A stretch of 64,000 bases of DNA, from positions 124,001 through 188,000 of the forward strand of contig NZ_JALKAP010000001.1 of the NCBI RefSeq assembly GCF_023016045.1, written 5' to 3'. This DNA comes from Marinobacter sp. S6332 (lineage in GTDB: Bacteria > Pseudomonadota > Gammaproteobacteria > Pseudomonadales > Oleiphilaceae). Made by a program: the position numbers and the translations under genes. The notes below the pieces were generated by a model. The model was not told the origin of the DNA. It worked only from the letters and a program-made list of their open reading frames with translations, and did not search any database. This document shows positions 18,474 through 27,577 of the stretch, piece by piece; the stretch's first letter is position 1; each line of letters starts with the position of its first letter.

Positions 18474-19241
18474 TCAACAAATAGTTTCGCCGCCGTCGGC
18501 TACAATGGTTTGGCCGGTTATGTAAGCACTGGCTTTGGTTGACAAAAATACCGCCAGACCAGCGATATCAACCGGATCGCCAATTCTTCTTAAGGGTGTT
18601 TTATCTTCTGCGCGCTTCACGCGAACAGGGTCTTCCCAGAGCGCTTTGGCGAAGTCGGTTTTGATCAGGCCGGGGGCTATACTATTTATACGCACGCCTT
18701 TCGGCCCCCACTCCACAGCCAGATTTCTCGCCAGTGCGGCTTCTGCTGCCTTGGACACTCCATAAGTACCAATGGTGGTGTTACCACGGATTCCGGCAAT
18801 GCTGGACAGCATCACAACAGCGCCCTCGCCTTGCTCTGCCATCTGAGGCAGCACCATGTTGGTAAGCCAGAAGCTACCTTTAACATTGGTGTCCATGATC
18901 TTGTCCCAGGCCTCGTCGGTCATTTCCGAGGTTGGGCCATAAACGGGGTTAGTAGCCGCGTTGCAAACCAGCACGTCGATCGTGCCCCAAGCTTCGTTGG
19001 TTTTGTTTACCAAATTCTGTAGATCGTCTTTTTTACCTACGTGGCAGGGTATGGCCATTGCCTCGAAACCTTGCGACTTCAGCTCATTCGCTACCTGCTC
19101 ACAGGCGTCGGCTTTGCGACTGGAGATAACAACTTTCGCGCCCAGCCGGGCCATTTCTTCGGCAATTGAACGGCCGATGCCTTTGGTTGAGCCTGTAATC
19201 AGGGCTACCTTTCCGGTCATATCAAAAAGCGGGTTGTTCAT
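18474..19241 (-). CDS. Short-chain dehydrogenase/reductase
   Basis: A 255-residue classical SDR with the NAD(P) motif ALITGSTKGIGRSI, the NAA structural motif in VCNAATNP, a catalytic Ser in MLSSIAGIRGN, the YGVSK Tyr/Lys pair and the C-terminal ITGQTIVADGG of the family. It oxidises or reduces a hydroxy/oxo group. AGGA lies before the ATG at 19241; the open frame upstream runs through an inverted repeat and is not coding. Between the ACAD11-like and kinase genes it occupies the place of LvaD, which in the levulinate pathway reduces the 4-oxo group to 4-hydroxy. This pairing is inference. Confidence 0.9.
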   Translation of the reverse strand: MNNPLFDMTGKVALITGSTKGIGRSIAEEMARLGAKVVISSRKADACEQVANELKSQGFEAMAIPCHVGKKDDLQNLVNKTNEAWGTIDVLVCNAATNPVYGPTSEMTDEAWDKIMDTNVKGSFWLTNMVLPQMAEQGEGAVVMLSSIAGIRGNTTIGTYGVSKAAEAALARNLAVEWGPKGVRINSIAPGLIKTDFAKALWEDPVRVKRAEDKTPLRRIGDPVDIAGLAVFLSTKASAYITGQTIVADGGETIC

Positions 19242-19269
19242 AACTCGATCCTCATGCACGGTGCTTGGA

Positions 19270-19375
19270 GCGCGGGCGGGAAGAGCGTTCAGGGGATGCC
19301 AAAAACAGGGATGTTTTTGACAAGCGTACAGGGACGTATTCACAGCGTGCCCCTGAACGCTCTTCCCGCTCGCGC
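19270..19375. repeat. Large hairpin-forming inverted repeat inside the acyl-CoA operon
   Basis: Bases 19270-19295 (starting GCGCGGGCGGGAAGAGCG) and 19350-19375 (ending CGCTCTTCCCGCTCGCGC) are complementary over 26 bases with one mismatch. The 54-base loop contains two copies of a short motif, ACAGGGATGT and ACAGGGACGT. It lies between the ACAD11-like gene and the SDR gene, which are otherwise co-directional. It looks like a dispersed intergenic palindromic element that may stabilise or attenuate the mRNA. Confidence 0.75.
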
Positions 19376-19397
19376 CTCCTCAAAGGTTTCGGTCTGA

Positions 19398-20600
19398 TTA
19401 CCGGTACTGGCGCAATTCAATCTTGGCCACAGAATCCAGATGTACCTCATCCGGGCCATCGGCCAAACGCAATGTCCGAACCTTCGCCCAAGCTGACGCA
19501 AGGAAAGTGTCCTGACTCACACCTGCACCGCCATGCACCTGAATAGCGCGATCAAGCACCTTCAAAGCCATGCTCGGAGCAATCACCTTAATCATGGCAA
19601 TCTCCTGACGGGCTACCTTATTACCTACGGTATCCATCATATGCGCAGCCTTCAGCGTCAGCAGTCGCGCCTGCTCGATTTCAATACGACTGCGGGCAAT
19701 ATCCTTACGGATAGAGTCAAAGCTAGACAGAGGCTTGCCAAATGCCTCGCGCTCATTGGCACGCTTGCACATCAATTCCAGCGCTCGCTCAGCAACACCA
19801 ATAGTGCGCATGCAATGGTGAATACGACCAGGCCCAAGGCGACCCTGAGCAATTTCAAAGCCACGCCCCTCACCCAGCAAAATATTGCTAGCAGGAACCC
19901 GCACATTTTCATAATGCACTTCTGCGTGGCCATGGGGTGCGTGATCGTAACCAAACACAGTTAAGGGGCGAATCAGTTTTACACCGGGCGCATCCAGAGG
20001 TACCAGAATCATGGATTGCTGCTGATGCTTAGGCGCCGCCGGATCGGTTTTTCCCATCACGATGGCAATTTTTGCCGACGTCGTCATGGCACCAGAGGAC
20101 CACCATTTTTTGCCATTGATCACATACTCATCGCCTTCGCGACGAATTTCACAAGCAATATTGGTCGCATCTGAAGAAGCCACATCCGGCTCGGTCATAG
20201 AAAAACAGGAACGGATTTCACCCGCCAGCAAGGGCTTCAGCCACTGCTCCTGCTGCTCTTCATTACCGTATCGGGCAATGGTTTCCATATTGCCGGTGTC
20301 CGGCGCGGAGCAGTTGAATACCTCCGGAGCCATTTCAGAACGGCCCATAATTTCGCAAAGGTGGGCGTATTCAAAGTTGGTCAGCCCGGCCCCCAGATCG
20401 CTCTCAGGCAGGAACAGGTTCCAGAGACCCTGAGCCTTCGCCTTTGCCTTCAGCTCCTCGATGATCGGAACCGGCGCCCAGCGGTTCTCTGCCTTTTCTA
20501 TCTGCTCATGATGCTTATGTTCGTTGGGGTAAATATGAGCATCCATGAACTCAGTCAACTGCGCCTGCAGCTTTTTCACTCTATCTGATAACTCAAACAT
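19398..20600 (-). CDS. Acyl-CoA dehydrogenase, ACAD11/LvaC-like
   Basis: A 400-residue acyl-CoA dehydrogenase that matches the C-terminal half of animal ACAD10/ACAD11: [43 protein letters not shown] and [12 protein letters not shown]. In place of the plain catalytic YEGT it has the ADGPDEVH segment used by this subfamily. In Pseudomonas putida the homologue LvaC acts on 4-phosphoacyl-CoA, eliminating phosphate so that a 4-hydroxy acid becomes a 2-enoyl/3-hydroxy acyl-CoA. GAGGAA precedes the ATG by seven bases. Neighbours are the SDR and kinase genes downstream and a thioesterase upstream, so the pathway parts are together. Confidence 0.92.
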   Translation of the reverse strand: MFELSDRVKKLQAQLTEFMDAHIYPNEHKHHEQIEKAENRWAPVPIIEELKAKAKAQGLWNLFLPESDLGAGLTNFEYAHLCEIMGRSEMAPEVFNCSAPDTGNMETIARYGNEEQQEQWLKPLLAGEIRSCFSMTEPDVASSDATNIACEIRREGDEYVINGKKWWSSGAMTTSAKIAIVMGKTDPAAPKHQQQSMILVPLDAPGVKLIRPLTVFGYDHAPHGHAEVHYENVRVPASNILLGEGRGFEIAQGRLGPGRIHHCMRTIGVAERALELMCKRANEREAFGKPLSSFDSIRKDIARSRIEIEQARLLTLKAAHMMDTVGNKVARQEIAMIKVIAPSMALKVLDRAIQVHGGAGVSQDTFLASAWAKVRTLRLADGPDEVHLDSVAKIELRQYR

Positions 20601-20675
20601 AGCTTATTCCTCTTTGATACAGACTCATTGACCAGCCTTCACAGCCGATCGGGTTTTTGTTTTGTAGACTGAAAA

Positions 20676-21131
20676 TCAGATTGGGACGCCTTCCGGCTTG
20701 TCACTGCCAGACCGGATTCGGAATGTGCCCTCGGCAATGGCGAGCAGGTTGCCTTGGTCGTCAAGGACTTCGCCGGTGCTGTTGAAAATCCGGGTTCCCC
20801 CAGCACGCTTCCGCCCGGTCACCCGAATGGTGCCGCTGGAGCATTGGCCGGTGAACGTCGTAGTCAGAGACAAGGTAATGGCTTTACGCATCCGCCCCGG
20901 GAAGGGGCAATGTGTGCCAGCCTGAGCCATGGCAATATCAAGTAGCGAGGTAAGCACGCCACCGTGAATGACTCCACCCAGATTCAGGTGCCGGGGTTGC
21001 AACTCGAGTTCAATAACCGCTTCATTTTCTTCCCAGCTGGCCTGACGGTAGCCCAGCAAGTTGTGGAAGCCCGGCAACTCCGTGCCATCAACATAGGTTC
21101 GATCAACAGAAGGAAGCTCGTGCTTACTCAT
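20676..21131 (-). CDS. PaaI-family hot-dog thioesterase
   Basis: A 151-residue hot-dog-fold protein with the PaaI/thioesterase-4 core: NLGGVIHGGVLTSLLDIAMA, carrying the HGG motif and the Asp that acts in hydrolysis, followed by KAITLSLTTTFTGQ and the C-terminal AEGTFRI strand. It probably releases CoA from dead-end acyl-CoAs formed in the pathway. Its ATG overlaps the TAA stop of the preceding SDR (TAATG), showing tight coupling. Substrate unknown; a second PaaI-type protein lies in the paa operon. Confidence 0.85.
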   Translation of the reverse strand: MSKHELPSVDRTYVDGTELPGFHNLLGYRQASWEENEAVIELELQPRHLNLGGVIHGGVLTSLLDIAMAQAGTHCPFPGRMRKAITLSLTTTFTGQCSSGTIRVTGRKRAGGTRIFNSTGEVLDDQGNLLAIAEGTFRIRSGSDKPEGVPI

Positions 21132-21925
21132 TACACTTTCATTCCCGGCAGGTTTAAAGAGGCCGTGTTGCCACCATCCACAGGCAGCGCCTGCCCGGTG
21201 ATATAGCTGGCATCATCACTGGCAAAAAACAGAATGGCCGCCGCAATTTCTTCCGGGTCGCCGTAGCGGCGGAGTTCGCAGCGAGCGCCCAGTTTGTGGG
21301 CTTTTTCATGAGCGCGGGCATAATCAAATATCGGTTTTGTCATGCCGGTCTCGACCAGACCCGGGCAAACGGCGTTCACGCGAACATTGTCGGCACCAAG
21401 ATCACACGCAGCGGTCATGGTGAGGTTTATCACGCCAGCCTTGGAGGCGCTGTAAGCGTTGCCTCCTGCGCCGGAACGGATACCGGCAACCGACGCTGTA
21501 TTAATAATGGAACCGAGTTTGCGAGCCTGCATGTGAGGTGCAACATGCTTTATGAGCAACATGGTGCCAATGAGATTCACGGACAGCACGCTGTCCCATT
21601 CGTCGAACTCGTTTTCAGTGACCGGCGGATGACCCTTCCCTGTACTAGCAATACCTGCGATGTTGCACAAAATGTCAATTTTCCCGAAAGCCTTGATCGT
21701 CTCGCTTACCAGATCCTTTACCTGAGTTTCATCGGCAACGTTGACGATGCGCCTGCGGTGCTCAGCACTTTCTGGCATCTGGTTCCCGGTTTCCACCAGA
21801 CCCGATTCGGACGTATCCGCCATGACGACTCGGGCACCTTCGCGGGCCAGCCTCAAAGCAGTTGCGCGCCCTATACCACTGCCAGCACCGGTAACAAGTG
21901 CTACCCGATTCTCAAAACGCTCCAT
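21131..21925 (-). CDS. Short-chain dehydrogenase/reductase (first gene of the operon)
   Basis: A 264-residue classical SDR with ALVTGAGSGIGRATALRL, CNIAGIA, a Ser in NTASVAGIRSG, YSASKAG and ITGQALPVDGG. It belongs to the 3-hydroxyacyl-CoA or alcohol dehydrogenase group; the exact substrate is not visible. A GGGG-rich ribosome site precedes the ATG. It begins the eight-gene minus-strand operon, divergent from the ligase gene at 22071, so the 145-base gap between them should contain both promoters. Confidence 0.9.
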   Translation of the reverse strand: MERFENRVALVTGAGSGIGRATALRLAREGARVVMADTSESGLVETGNQMPESAEHRRRIVNVADETQVKDLVSETIKAFGKIDILCNIAGIASTGKGHPPVTENEFDEWDSVLSVNLIGTMLLIKHVAPHMQARKLGSIINTASVAGIRSGAGGNAYSASKAGVINLTMTAACDLGADNVRVNAVCPGLVETGMTKPIFDYARAHEKAHKLGARCELRRYGDPEEIAAAILFFASDDASYITGQALPVDGGNTASLNLPGMKV

Positions 21926-22070
21926 TCCGCTGCCCCTTCGTGACTCTGATTTTATTATTGCGCTAACGGTTTTGCTCTCGCATTAATTTGTCATGCCTTC
22001 CGCTTTTGAGTCAATATAATCGGAAGTAAATTTCACTAGTCAAAACACCATAGCAGCATAAGGCACAAAA

Positions 22071-23672
22071 ATGAAAAGTAACCTGAGAAAAATGCCGGTG
22101 TATGCCCCCATAACCGACAATGAGCCCATGGAGGCCATTGGCCACCGGATACAATCGTTCACATCCACCCGTGCCAACCATCCAGCATTGATCACTGAGC
22201 AAGGCACTGTGGGTTGGCGGGCGTTTCTGGAGAGGACAAACCAGATTGCAAACCGACTGAGAGAGGCAGGTCTGCAGACCGGCGATTCTGTTGCTGCGTT
22301 ATCGGAGAACAGTGCGGACTATATTGCCTTGTATCTTGGCGTGCTCACGGCAGGCGGCTGTATGGTTCCGCTATCAGGCATGGCCAGCGCCGAATCACTG
22401 GGATTGATGCTGTCAGATTGCAGCGCGCAATTCCTATTCGTATCGCAAACAAATCGGGATCTGCTTCATGGCGTCCCACCCGAGCTAAAGGCGTTGTCAG
22501 CCGATCGCATTATTGCTCTGGATGAAAATGGCGACGGTATTGGAGAGCCACTTACAAGCTGGCTTGGCAATACGTCAACCGAAGCCGCACCGGCGGATGT
22601 AACCATAAATGATGCCTTCAACATCATTTACAGCTCTGGCACCACCGGCACGCCAAAAGGCATACTTCATGACTACCGGTTCAGGCAAAGACAGATGGTA
22701 CGCATGAGCCGCTTCGGGCTGGATGCCGATGCCGTTAATCTGGTCTCAACGCCGCTTTACTCCAACACCACACTTGTTTCGGTGTTACCCACACTATTCC
22801 ATGGCGGCACTCTGGTGATTATGGCGAAGTTCGACGCTCGCCGGTTTCTGGAGCTGGCAGAAGCGCACCAGGTGACCCATGCGATGTTAGTGCCGGTGCA
22901 ATACCAGAGAATTCTGGCTGACACCGAGTTCGATCGCTTTGATCTCTCCAGCTTCAAGTTAAAACTTTGCACCAGCGCACCCTTGAGGCCAGAGGTAATA
23001 GCCGATGCCATGGCCCGCTGGCCCGGTAATATACGAGAGCTTTACGGCCTTACTGAAGGCGGTATTTCCACCAGCCTTGACTGTGCAGCCTACCCGGACA
23101 AGTGGAATTCTGTAGGCGTTCCGACGGAGGGCGCGGAAGTGCGCGTAATCAACGAAGAGGGCCACGAATTGCCAAAAGGCGAAATCGGAGAGCTCGTTGG
23201 TCGGGCTATTTCAATGATGCGAGGCTATGTGAACCGGCCAGAGCAGACCGAGGAAATCGTTTGGGAAAGCCCAGAGGGTGATGTGTTTTACCGCAGCGGA
23301 GACATGGGGCGAATCGATAAAGATGGCTTCATTCATATACTCGATCGCCGTAAAGACATGATTATTTCCGGCGGATTCAACATTTACGCCGTGGATCTTG
23401 AAAAGGCGCTGCTGGCTCACCCTGCGGTGGATGATGCAGCGGTTATCGGTGTTCCCAGCGATCAGTGGGGTGAAACACCGTTAGGGCTGGTTGTACTCAA
23501 GCCCGGACTCAAAGATTCCGGGCCAGAAATACTCGAATGGGCCAACGAAAAACTGGGCAGGAGCCAGCGCATCTCTGCGATCGAATTCCGAACAGAGCTG
23601 CCCCGCTCCACCATCGGAAAAATTCTCAAACGGGAGCTGCGTGAGCCCTACTGGCAGGATACTGCACGCTAA
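22071..23672 (+). CDS. AMP-forming acyl-CoA synthetase (second ligase)
   Basis: A 533-residue ANL-superfamily ligase with the ATP motif IIYSSGTTGTPKG, YGLTEGG, the hinge region FYRSGDMGRIDKDGF and LDRRKDMIISGGFN, and the adenylation Lys in STIGKILKREL. It activates a carboxylic acid to CoA. AAGG lies seven bases before the ATG. It is transcribed alone, divergently from the acyl-CoA operon, and converges on an enoyl-CoA hydratase gene six bases away. It is clearly distinct from the ligase at 14871, so the region can activate two different acids or two chain-length ranges. Confidence 0.9.
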   Translation: MKSNLRKMPVYAPITDNEPMEAIGHRIQSFTSTRANHPALITEQGTVGWRAFLERTNQIANRLREAGLQTGDSVAALSENSADYIALYLGVLTAGGCMVPLSGMASAESLGLMLSDCSAQFLFVSQTNRDLLHGVPPELKALSADRIIALDENGDGIGEPLTSWLGNTSTEAAPADVTINDAFNIIYSSGTTGTPKGILHDYRFRQRQMVRMSRFGLDADAVNLVSTPLYSNTTLVSVLPTLFHGGTLVIMAKFDARRFLELAEAHQVTHAMLVPVQYQRILADTEFDRFDLSSFKLKLCTSAPLRPEVIADAMARWPGNIRELYGLTEGGISTSLDCAAYPDKWNSVGVPTEGAEVRVINEEGHELPKGEIGELVGRAISMMRGYVNRPEQTEEIVWESPEGDVFYRSGDMGRIDKDGFIHILDRRKDMIISGGFNIYAVDLEKALLAHPAVDDAAVIGVPSDQWGETPLGLVVLKPGLKDSGPEILEWANEKLGRSQRISAIEFRTELPRSTIGKILKRELREPYWQDTAR

Positions 23673-23678
23673 TTCCGC

Positions 23679-24419
23679 TCAGCGCCGGGCCAACTTGTCG
23701 AGTGCGGCCCGGCAGTCTTCGGAGCGCAGCCGCTGAGTAAACACCGCTCTCTCCCGCTCCAGAGCTTGCTCTACCTGCTCTCGCCAAGGCGCCCGGAGCA
23801 GTCGCTTGCTGGCCCGCAGTGCCTCACGCGGCTTGCTTGCTAAGCTTCTGGCAATTCTCAAGGCTTCAGACACGGCCTGCCCATCACTCACAAGGCGGCT
23901 TGCCAGCCCACAGTCTCTTGCATCGCTGCCGCTGATCACCTCACCCAACAATAAAAGATCGGTGGCTTTGCGCCCTCCCAGGTGCAAAGGCATGGTCACT
24001 GTCGAGCCAGCCTCGGGCACAAGTCCGAGATCCACAAAGGCTGTTTTGAATTTTGCGCTTTCTGCCGCCACGACAACATCCACATGCAATAACAACGTGG
24101 TTCCAATCCCGACTGCCAGACCTTCAACGGCAACTATGACCGGCGTATCACAATTCATCAGCGCCTCAATAAACGCTAGCCCGGCAGACGGCTTAGGGTT
24201 CTCGTCCGTAGCGCGAGCTCGAAAGTCATCCAAATCGTTTCCGGCAGTAAACACACCGCCAGCGCCAGAGATAACAATGGCAATTACTGTCTCGTCCTCA
24301 TTTGCAAGACTCACCGCATTACTGAGCTGCTGATACATATCTCGCGTAAGGGCATTTTTCTTCTCAGTTCGATTAATGACTAGCTGGAGCACACCCTGAG
24401 ACTGCTGACTATCGATCAT
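23679..24419 (-). CDS. Enoyl-CoA hydratase/isomerase family protein
   Basis: A 246-residue crotonase-fold protein. The oxyanion hole is formed by FTAGNDL and the GLAVGIGTTLL turn. It carries FVDLGLVPEAGSTVTMP, where one acidic residue is kept but the usual pair of hydratase glutamates is not, so it is more like a dienoyl/enoyl isomerase than a classical hydratase. AGGA precedes the ATG. It is divergent from the TRAP transporter and convergent with the ligase gene. It is not the usual PaaF type. Confidence 0.83.
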   Translation of the reverse strand: MIDSQQSQGVLQLVINRTEKKNALTRDMYQQLSNAVSLANEDETVIAIVISGAGGVFTAGNDLDDFRARATDENPKPSAGLAFIEALMNCDTPVIVAVEGLAVGIGTTLLLHVDVVVAAESAKFKTAFVDLGLVPEAGSTVTMPLHLGGRKATDLLLLGEVISGSDARDCGLASRLVSDGQAVSEALRIARSLASKPREALRASKRLLRAPWREQVEQALERERAVFTQRLRSEDCRAALDKLARR

Positions 24420-24582
24420 TGAACTATCCTTTTAAAAAGATTCTGCTGTATACGCCTAAAACATCCTATTGCAAAAGCCAGCTCTTGTGATAGATTCACT
24501 AAACAATAGTTCACCCTGCAGTCGCCAGTTCTGCACAGTGAAACAACAACAAATATCATTACAACAACGAACGAGGCACGTC

Positions 24583-25629
24583 ATGAATCTCTTCGCCAAT
24601 GCACGCAAAACTCTGACCGTTTACGCGTCAGCCCTTACCCTAGGGGTTTCCGCCGCTCTGGCCGCTGCACCTGCAGCCGCACAGGAAACCTACACATGGA
24701 AAGTACAGTCCCACTGGCCGGGTGCCAGCAGCTCCTACACAGACAGTCTGGTAAGACTGCAACGTGTTCTGGACGAGCGCACCGACGGACGTCTTAAACT
24801 CAAGCTTTATGAAGCGGGCGCGCTTTTCAAGGCTCAGGAAACATTCAATGCCGTAAGTCGCGGCATTCTCGAAATGGGTACAATCTCTCCGGGCTACGCT
24901 CAGGATAAGATTTCACTCGCTGGCATTGCTTCCGGCTTACCTTTTGCGTTCCGTAATGTCTGGGAAGCCACTTATTTTCATCAGGGCATGGGCTTTGAGC
25001 AGATGCTTCGTGACGAAGCTGCGGAACACGGTGTTTACTGGGCGACCGACAAGGTGTACCCCACCGAGATGGTGATTAAAAAGCCAATCAATAGTTGGGA
25101 AGATTTTACCCGCCTGAAAATCCGCTCCTCTGGCGCTCTGCAAAAATTCTTGACCGAAGCGGGTGCTGCCGCATCTTACATTCCGGGTAGCGAGCTATAC
25201 TCGGCTCTGGACTCTGGCATTGTTGACGGCGCCCATTGGGGTGCTGCTCAGGGCGCTGCCAGCATGGCTCTGTATGAAGTGGCCAAGTACCACGTGCAAC
25301 CCGCCCTGAACATTGCAGGCACAGACGTCATCATTGTCAGCATGAAGGCACTAAAAAAGTTGCCGGAAGACATGCAGCAAATCGTCAAAGATGCTCTTGA
25401 TGAGCAATTTTGGGTTCGTACCAACGAATACCTTTACAAAGAGCGCATAACTTTGGCTAAGGTCATCGCTGAACAGGGCGTGCAGGTAAACGTTATGCCC
25501 GATGAGGTTCAGGACAAGCTGGTTAAGGCAGCACAGGCAATGTGGAACGAGGAAGGCGAGCGCAGCGCAAATGCCAAGAAGGCGCTGACTATGCTTAAAG
25601 ATTACCTGAAGGAACTCGGCTACCTCTAA
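24583..25629 (+). CDS. dctP: TRAP transporter periplasmic substrate-binding protein (DctP)
   Basis: A 348-residue DctP-family protein. A signal peptide with hydrophobic core ASALTLGVSAALAAA ends near APAAAQ, so the mature protein begins around ETYTWKVQ. The carboxylate-binding Arg of the family is in LKIRSSG, and ALDSGIVDGAHWG is the usual ligand-contact helix. It captures an organic acid in the periplasm and delivers it to DctQM. The ATG at 24583 has GAGG eight bases before it; the frame runs 38 codons upstream without a ribosome site and would bury the signal peptide. Neighbouring ligases and dehydrogenases suggest the substrate is the acid they degrade. Confidence 0.93.
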   Translation: MNLFANARKTLTVYASALTLGVSAALAAAPAAAQETYTWKVQSHWPGASSSYTDSLVRLQRVLDERTDGRLKLKLYEAGALFKAQETFNAVSRGILEMGTISPGYAQDKISLAGIASGLPFAFRNVWEATYFHQGMGFEQMLRDEAAEHGVYWATDKVYPTEMVIKKPINSWEDFTRLKIRSSGALQKFLTEAGAAASYIPGSELYSALDSGIVDGAHWGAAQGAASMALYEVAKYHVQPALNIAGTDVIIVSMKALKKLPEDMQQIVKDALDEQFWVRTNEYLYKERITLAKVIAEQGVQVNVMPDEVQDKLVKAAQAMWNEEGERSANAKKALTMLKDYLKELGYL

Positions 25630-25652
25630 GCTGAGAGATTAGCTAATTGATA

Positions 25653-25683
25653 AAGGCTGGCGCCTTTGGCGCCCGGCCTTTTC
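25653..25683 (+). terminator. Hairpin between dctP and dctQ
   Basis: The stem AGGC-GGCGCC pairs with GGCGCC-GCCT and is followed by TTTT. Located between the binding-protein gene and the membrane subunits, it probably acts as an attenuator or 3' stabiliser that gives more DctP than DctQM, a common arrangement for binding-protein transporters. Confidence 0.65.
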
Positions 25684-25720
25684 ATCCCCGAAGCAACCCA
25701 ACATCCTTCCGGAGAATGCC

Positions 25721-26266
25721 ATGAGTGTGCTGACCGCATTCATAAGCGGGGTTACCCGTCTTAATGATTTTGTCGGACGCTGGATCGCCTTGCTCGTTTT
25801 CGCCATGTTCGCGTTCCTGCTACTGGAGGTAGGATTCCGTTACCTGCTGAACGCGCCCACGGTCTGGACCAACGAACTTACCCAGATGCTGTTTGGCGTT
25901 TATGCAGTCATGTCCGGAGGCTACATCATGGCTCACCGGGGGCATGTCAATGTCGATCTTCTGCACTCACAACTGCCCCCCCGCAAACGGGCAGCCATGG
26001 ACATCTTCACTTCGCTGATATTTTTTATTTTCACCCTAGCCTTGCTGTGGTTCGGCATCGATATGGCGAACGAGTCCATATCAAGTTGGGAATCCTCTTA
26101 CTCCGCCTGGAATCCCCCAATCTGGCCAGTAAAGCTAGCCATTCCTGTCGGTACAGGGCTTTTGGTACTTCAGGGCTTGGCCAAACTACTTGAAGACATC
26201 GCCATTGCCTTCAATCTGGACTATTACCGCCCCGATCAGAACACTACCGAAGGAGAGCAGTCGTGA
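25721..26266 (+). CDS. dctQ: TRAP transporter small membrane subunit (DctQ)
   Basis: A 181-residue protein with four hydrophobic segments, including WIALLVFAMFAFLLLEVGFRY, and the family's NAPTVWTNELTQMLFG and GHVNVDLL motifs. It forms the membrane adaptor between DctP and DctM. GGAG precedes the ATG, and its end overlaps the dctM GTG start (GTGA). Confidence 0.92.
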   Translation: MSVLTAFISGVTRLNDFVGRWIALLVFAMFAFLLLEVGFRYLLNAPTVWTNELTQMLFGVYAVMSGGYIMAHRGHVNVDLLHSQLPPRKRAAMDIFTSLIFFIFTLALLWFGIDMANESISSWESSYSAWNPPIWPVKLAIPVGTGLLVLQGLAKLLEDIAIAFNLDYYRPDQNTTEGEQS

Positions 26267-27573
26267 GTATTGAAATCCTGACCCTGCTGTTTTTCGGCTC
26301 GTTGCTGTTCTTCCTGATACTGGGCTTACCGCTGGCGTTTGTTCTCGGCGGTGTTTCGGTGATCTTTCTATATTTCACTTGGGGATTTGATTCCTTCTAT
26401 ATGGTGGCCTCGCAGATCTGGGGCACCATGGGCAGTTTTACACTGGTTGCCATACCGCTATTTGTCTTCATGGCCATGGTGCTGGAACGAACCGGTGTTG
26501 CGCGAGACCTGTACCGGATGATGCATTTGTGGTTCGGCGGCCTTCGTGGCGGTCTGGCCATAGGAACTTTGGTTATTTGTGCAGTATTTGCGGCAATGGT
26601 CGGCATCAGCGGCGCAGCAGTGGTCGCCATGGGCACCATCGCACTGCCCTCCATGCTGGAGCGCGGCTATGACCGCAAGATGGCGTTGGGGGTCATCAAC
26701 ACAGGCGGCGGCTGGGGCATTCTGATACCACCCAGCATATTGATGATTCTCTACGCCCTGATTACCGGTGTGTCCGTAGGCCAAATGTTTGCTGCCGGTA
26801 TCATGCCTGGCGTTCTGCTGATGGTTATGACCGTTATTTACATCCTTGTACGCTCTACCCTTCAGCCGCATCTGGCGCCTGCACTGCCGCCGGAGGAACG
26901 TGGTACCTGGCCTGAAAAATTGCGGGCATTGAGAGCCGTTCTACTGCCCATTGGCGTTGTGTTCATGGTGCTGGGCTCCATCATTGGCGGCATAACTACG
27001 CCGACTGAAGCTGCTGCCATGGGTGTTCTTGGCTCGCTAATTTCAGCTGCCGTGTATCGCCAGCTCAAGTGGAGCATTTTGCACGAAGCGGCTATCCGCA
27101 CGTTCAAGCTCACGGGTATGATCATGTGGATTCTGTTTGCCGCCCACGCTTTCAGCGCGGCGTATCAGAGCATGGGTGCGCAGGAACTCATCGAAGGCAT
27201 GATGCAGTATATCCCCGGAGGCCCCTGGGGCATCATTATTGCGATGATGGTGATCATATTCTTCCTGGCCATGGTGCTTGACCCGGTTGGCATCATGCTG
27301 ATCACTTTGCCGGTATTCATGCCAATCGTGAAATCCCTTGGCTTCGACCCAATCTGGTTCGGCATTCTTTTCGTGATCAACATGGAAATTGGCTACAAGA
27401 CACCACCGTTCGGCTTCAACCTCTTCTATTTGAAGGGCGTGGTACCACCGAACATCACCATGAAAGACATCTATACCTCTGTGATTCCGTTTGTAATCAT
27501 CGAGATCATCGCCATAGGTATCATTATGGTGTTCCCCGAAATCGCCACCTGGCTACCGGGAGTATTCTTCTGA
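26263..27573 (+). CDS. dctM: TRAP transporter large membrane subunit (DctM)
   Basis: A 436-residue, multi-spanning protein with the DctM signatures INTGGGWGILIPPSILMI, GGITTPTEAAAMGV and LDPVGIMLITLPVFMP. It is the sodium-coupled pore of the transporter. The start is a GTG overlapping the dctQ stop, with GGAGAG upstream. The stop is four bases from the end of the convergent carrier gene. Confidence 0.94.
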   Translation: MSIEILTLLFFGSLLFFLILGLPLAFVLGGVSVIFLYFTWGFDSFYMVASQIWGTMGSFTLVAIPLFVFMAMVLERTGVARDLYRMMHLWFGGLRGGLAIGTLVICAVFAAMVGISGAAVVAMGTIALPSMLERGYDRKMALGVINTGGGWGILIPPSILMILYALITGVSVGQMFAAGIMPGVLLMVMTVIYILVRSTLQPHLAPALPPEERGTWPEKLRALRAVLLPIGVVFMVLGSIIGGITTPTEAAAMGVLGSLISAAVYRQLKWSILHEAAIRTFKLTGMIMWILFAAHAFSAAYQSMGAQELIEGMMQYIPGGPWGIIIAMMVIIFFLAMVLDPVGIMLITLPVFMPIVKSLGFDPIWFGILFVINMEIGYKTPPFGFNLFYLKGVVPPNITMKDIYTSVIPFVIIEIIAIGIIMVFPEIATWLPGVFF

Positions 27574-27577
27574 GCCA

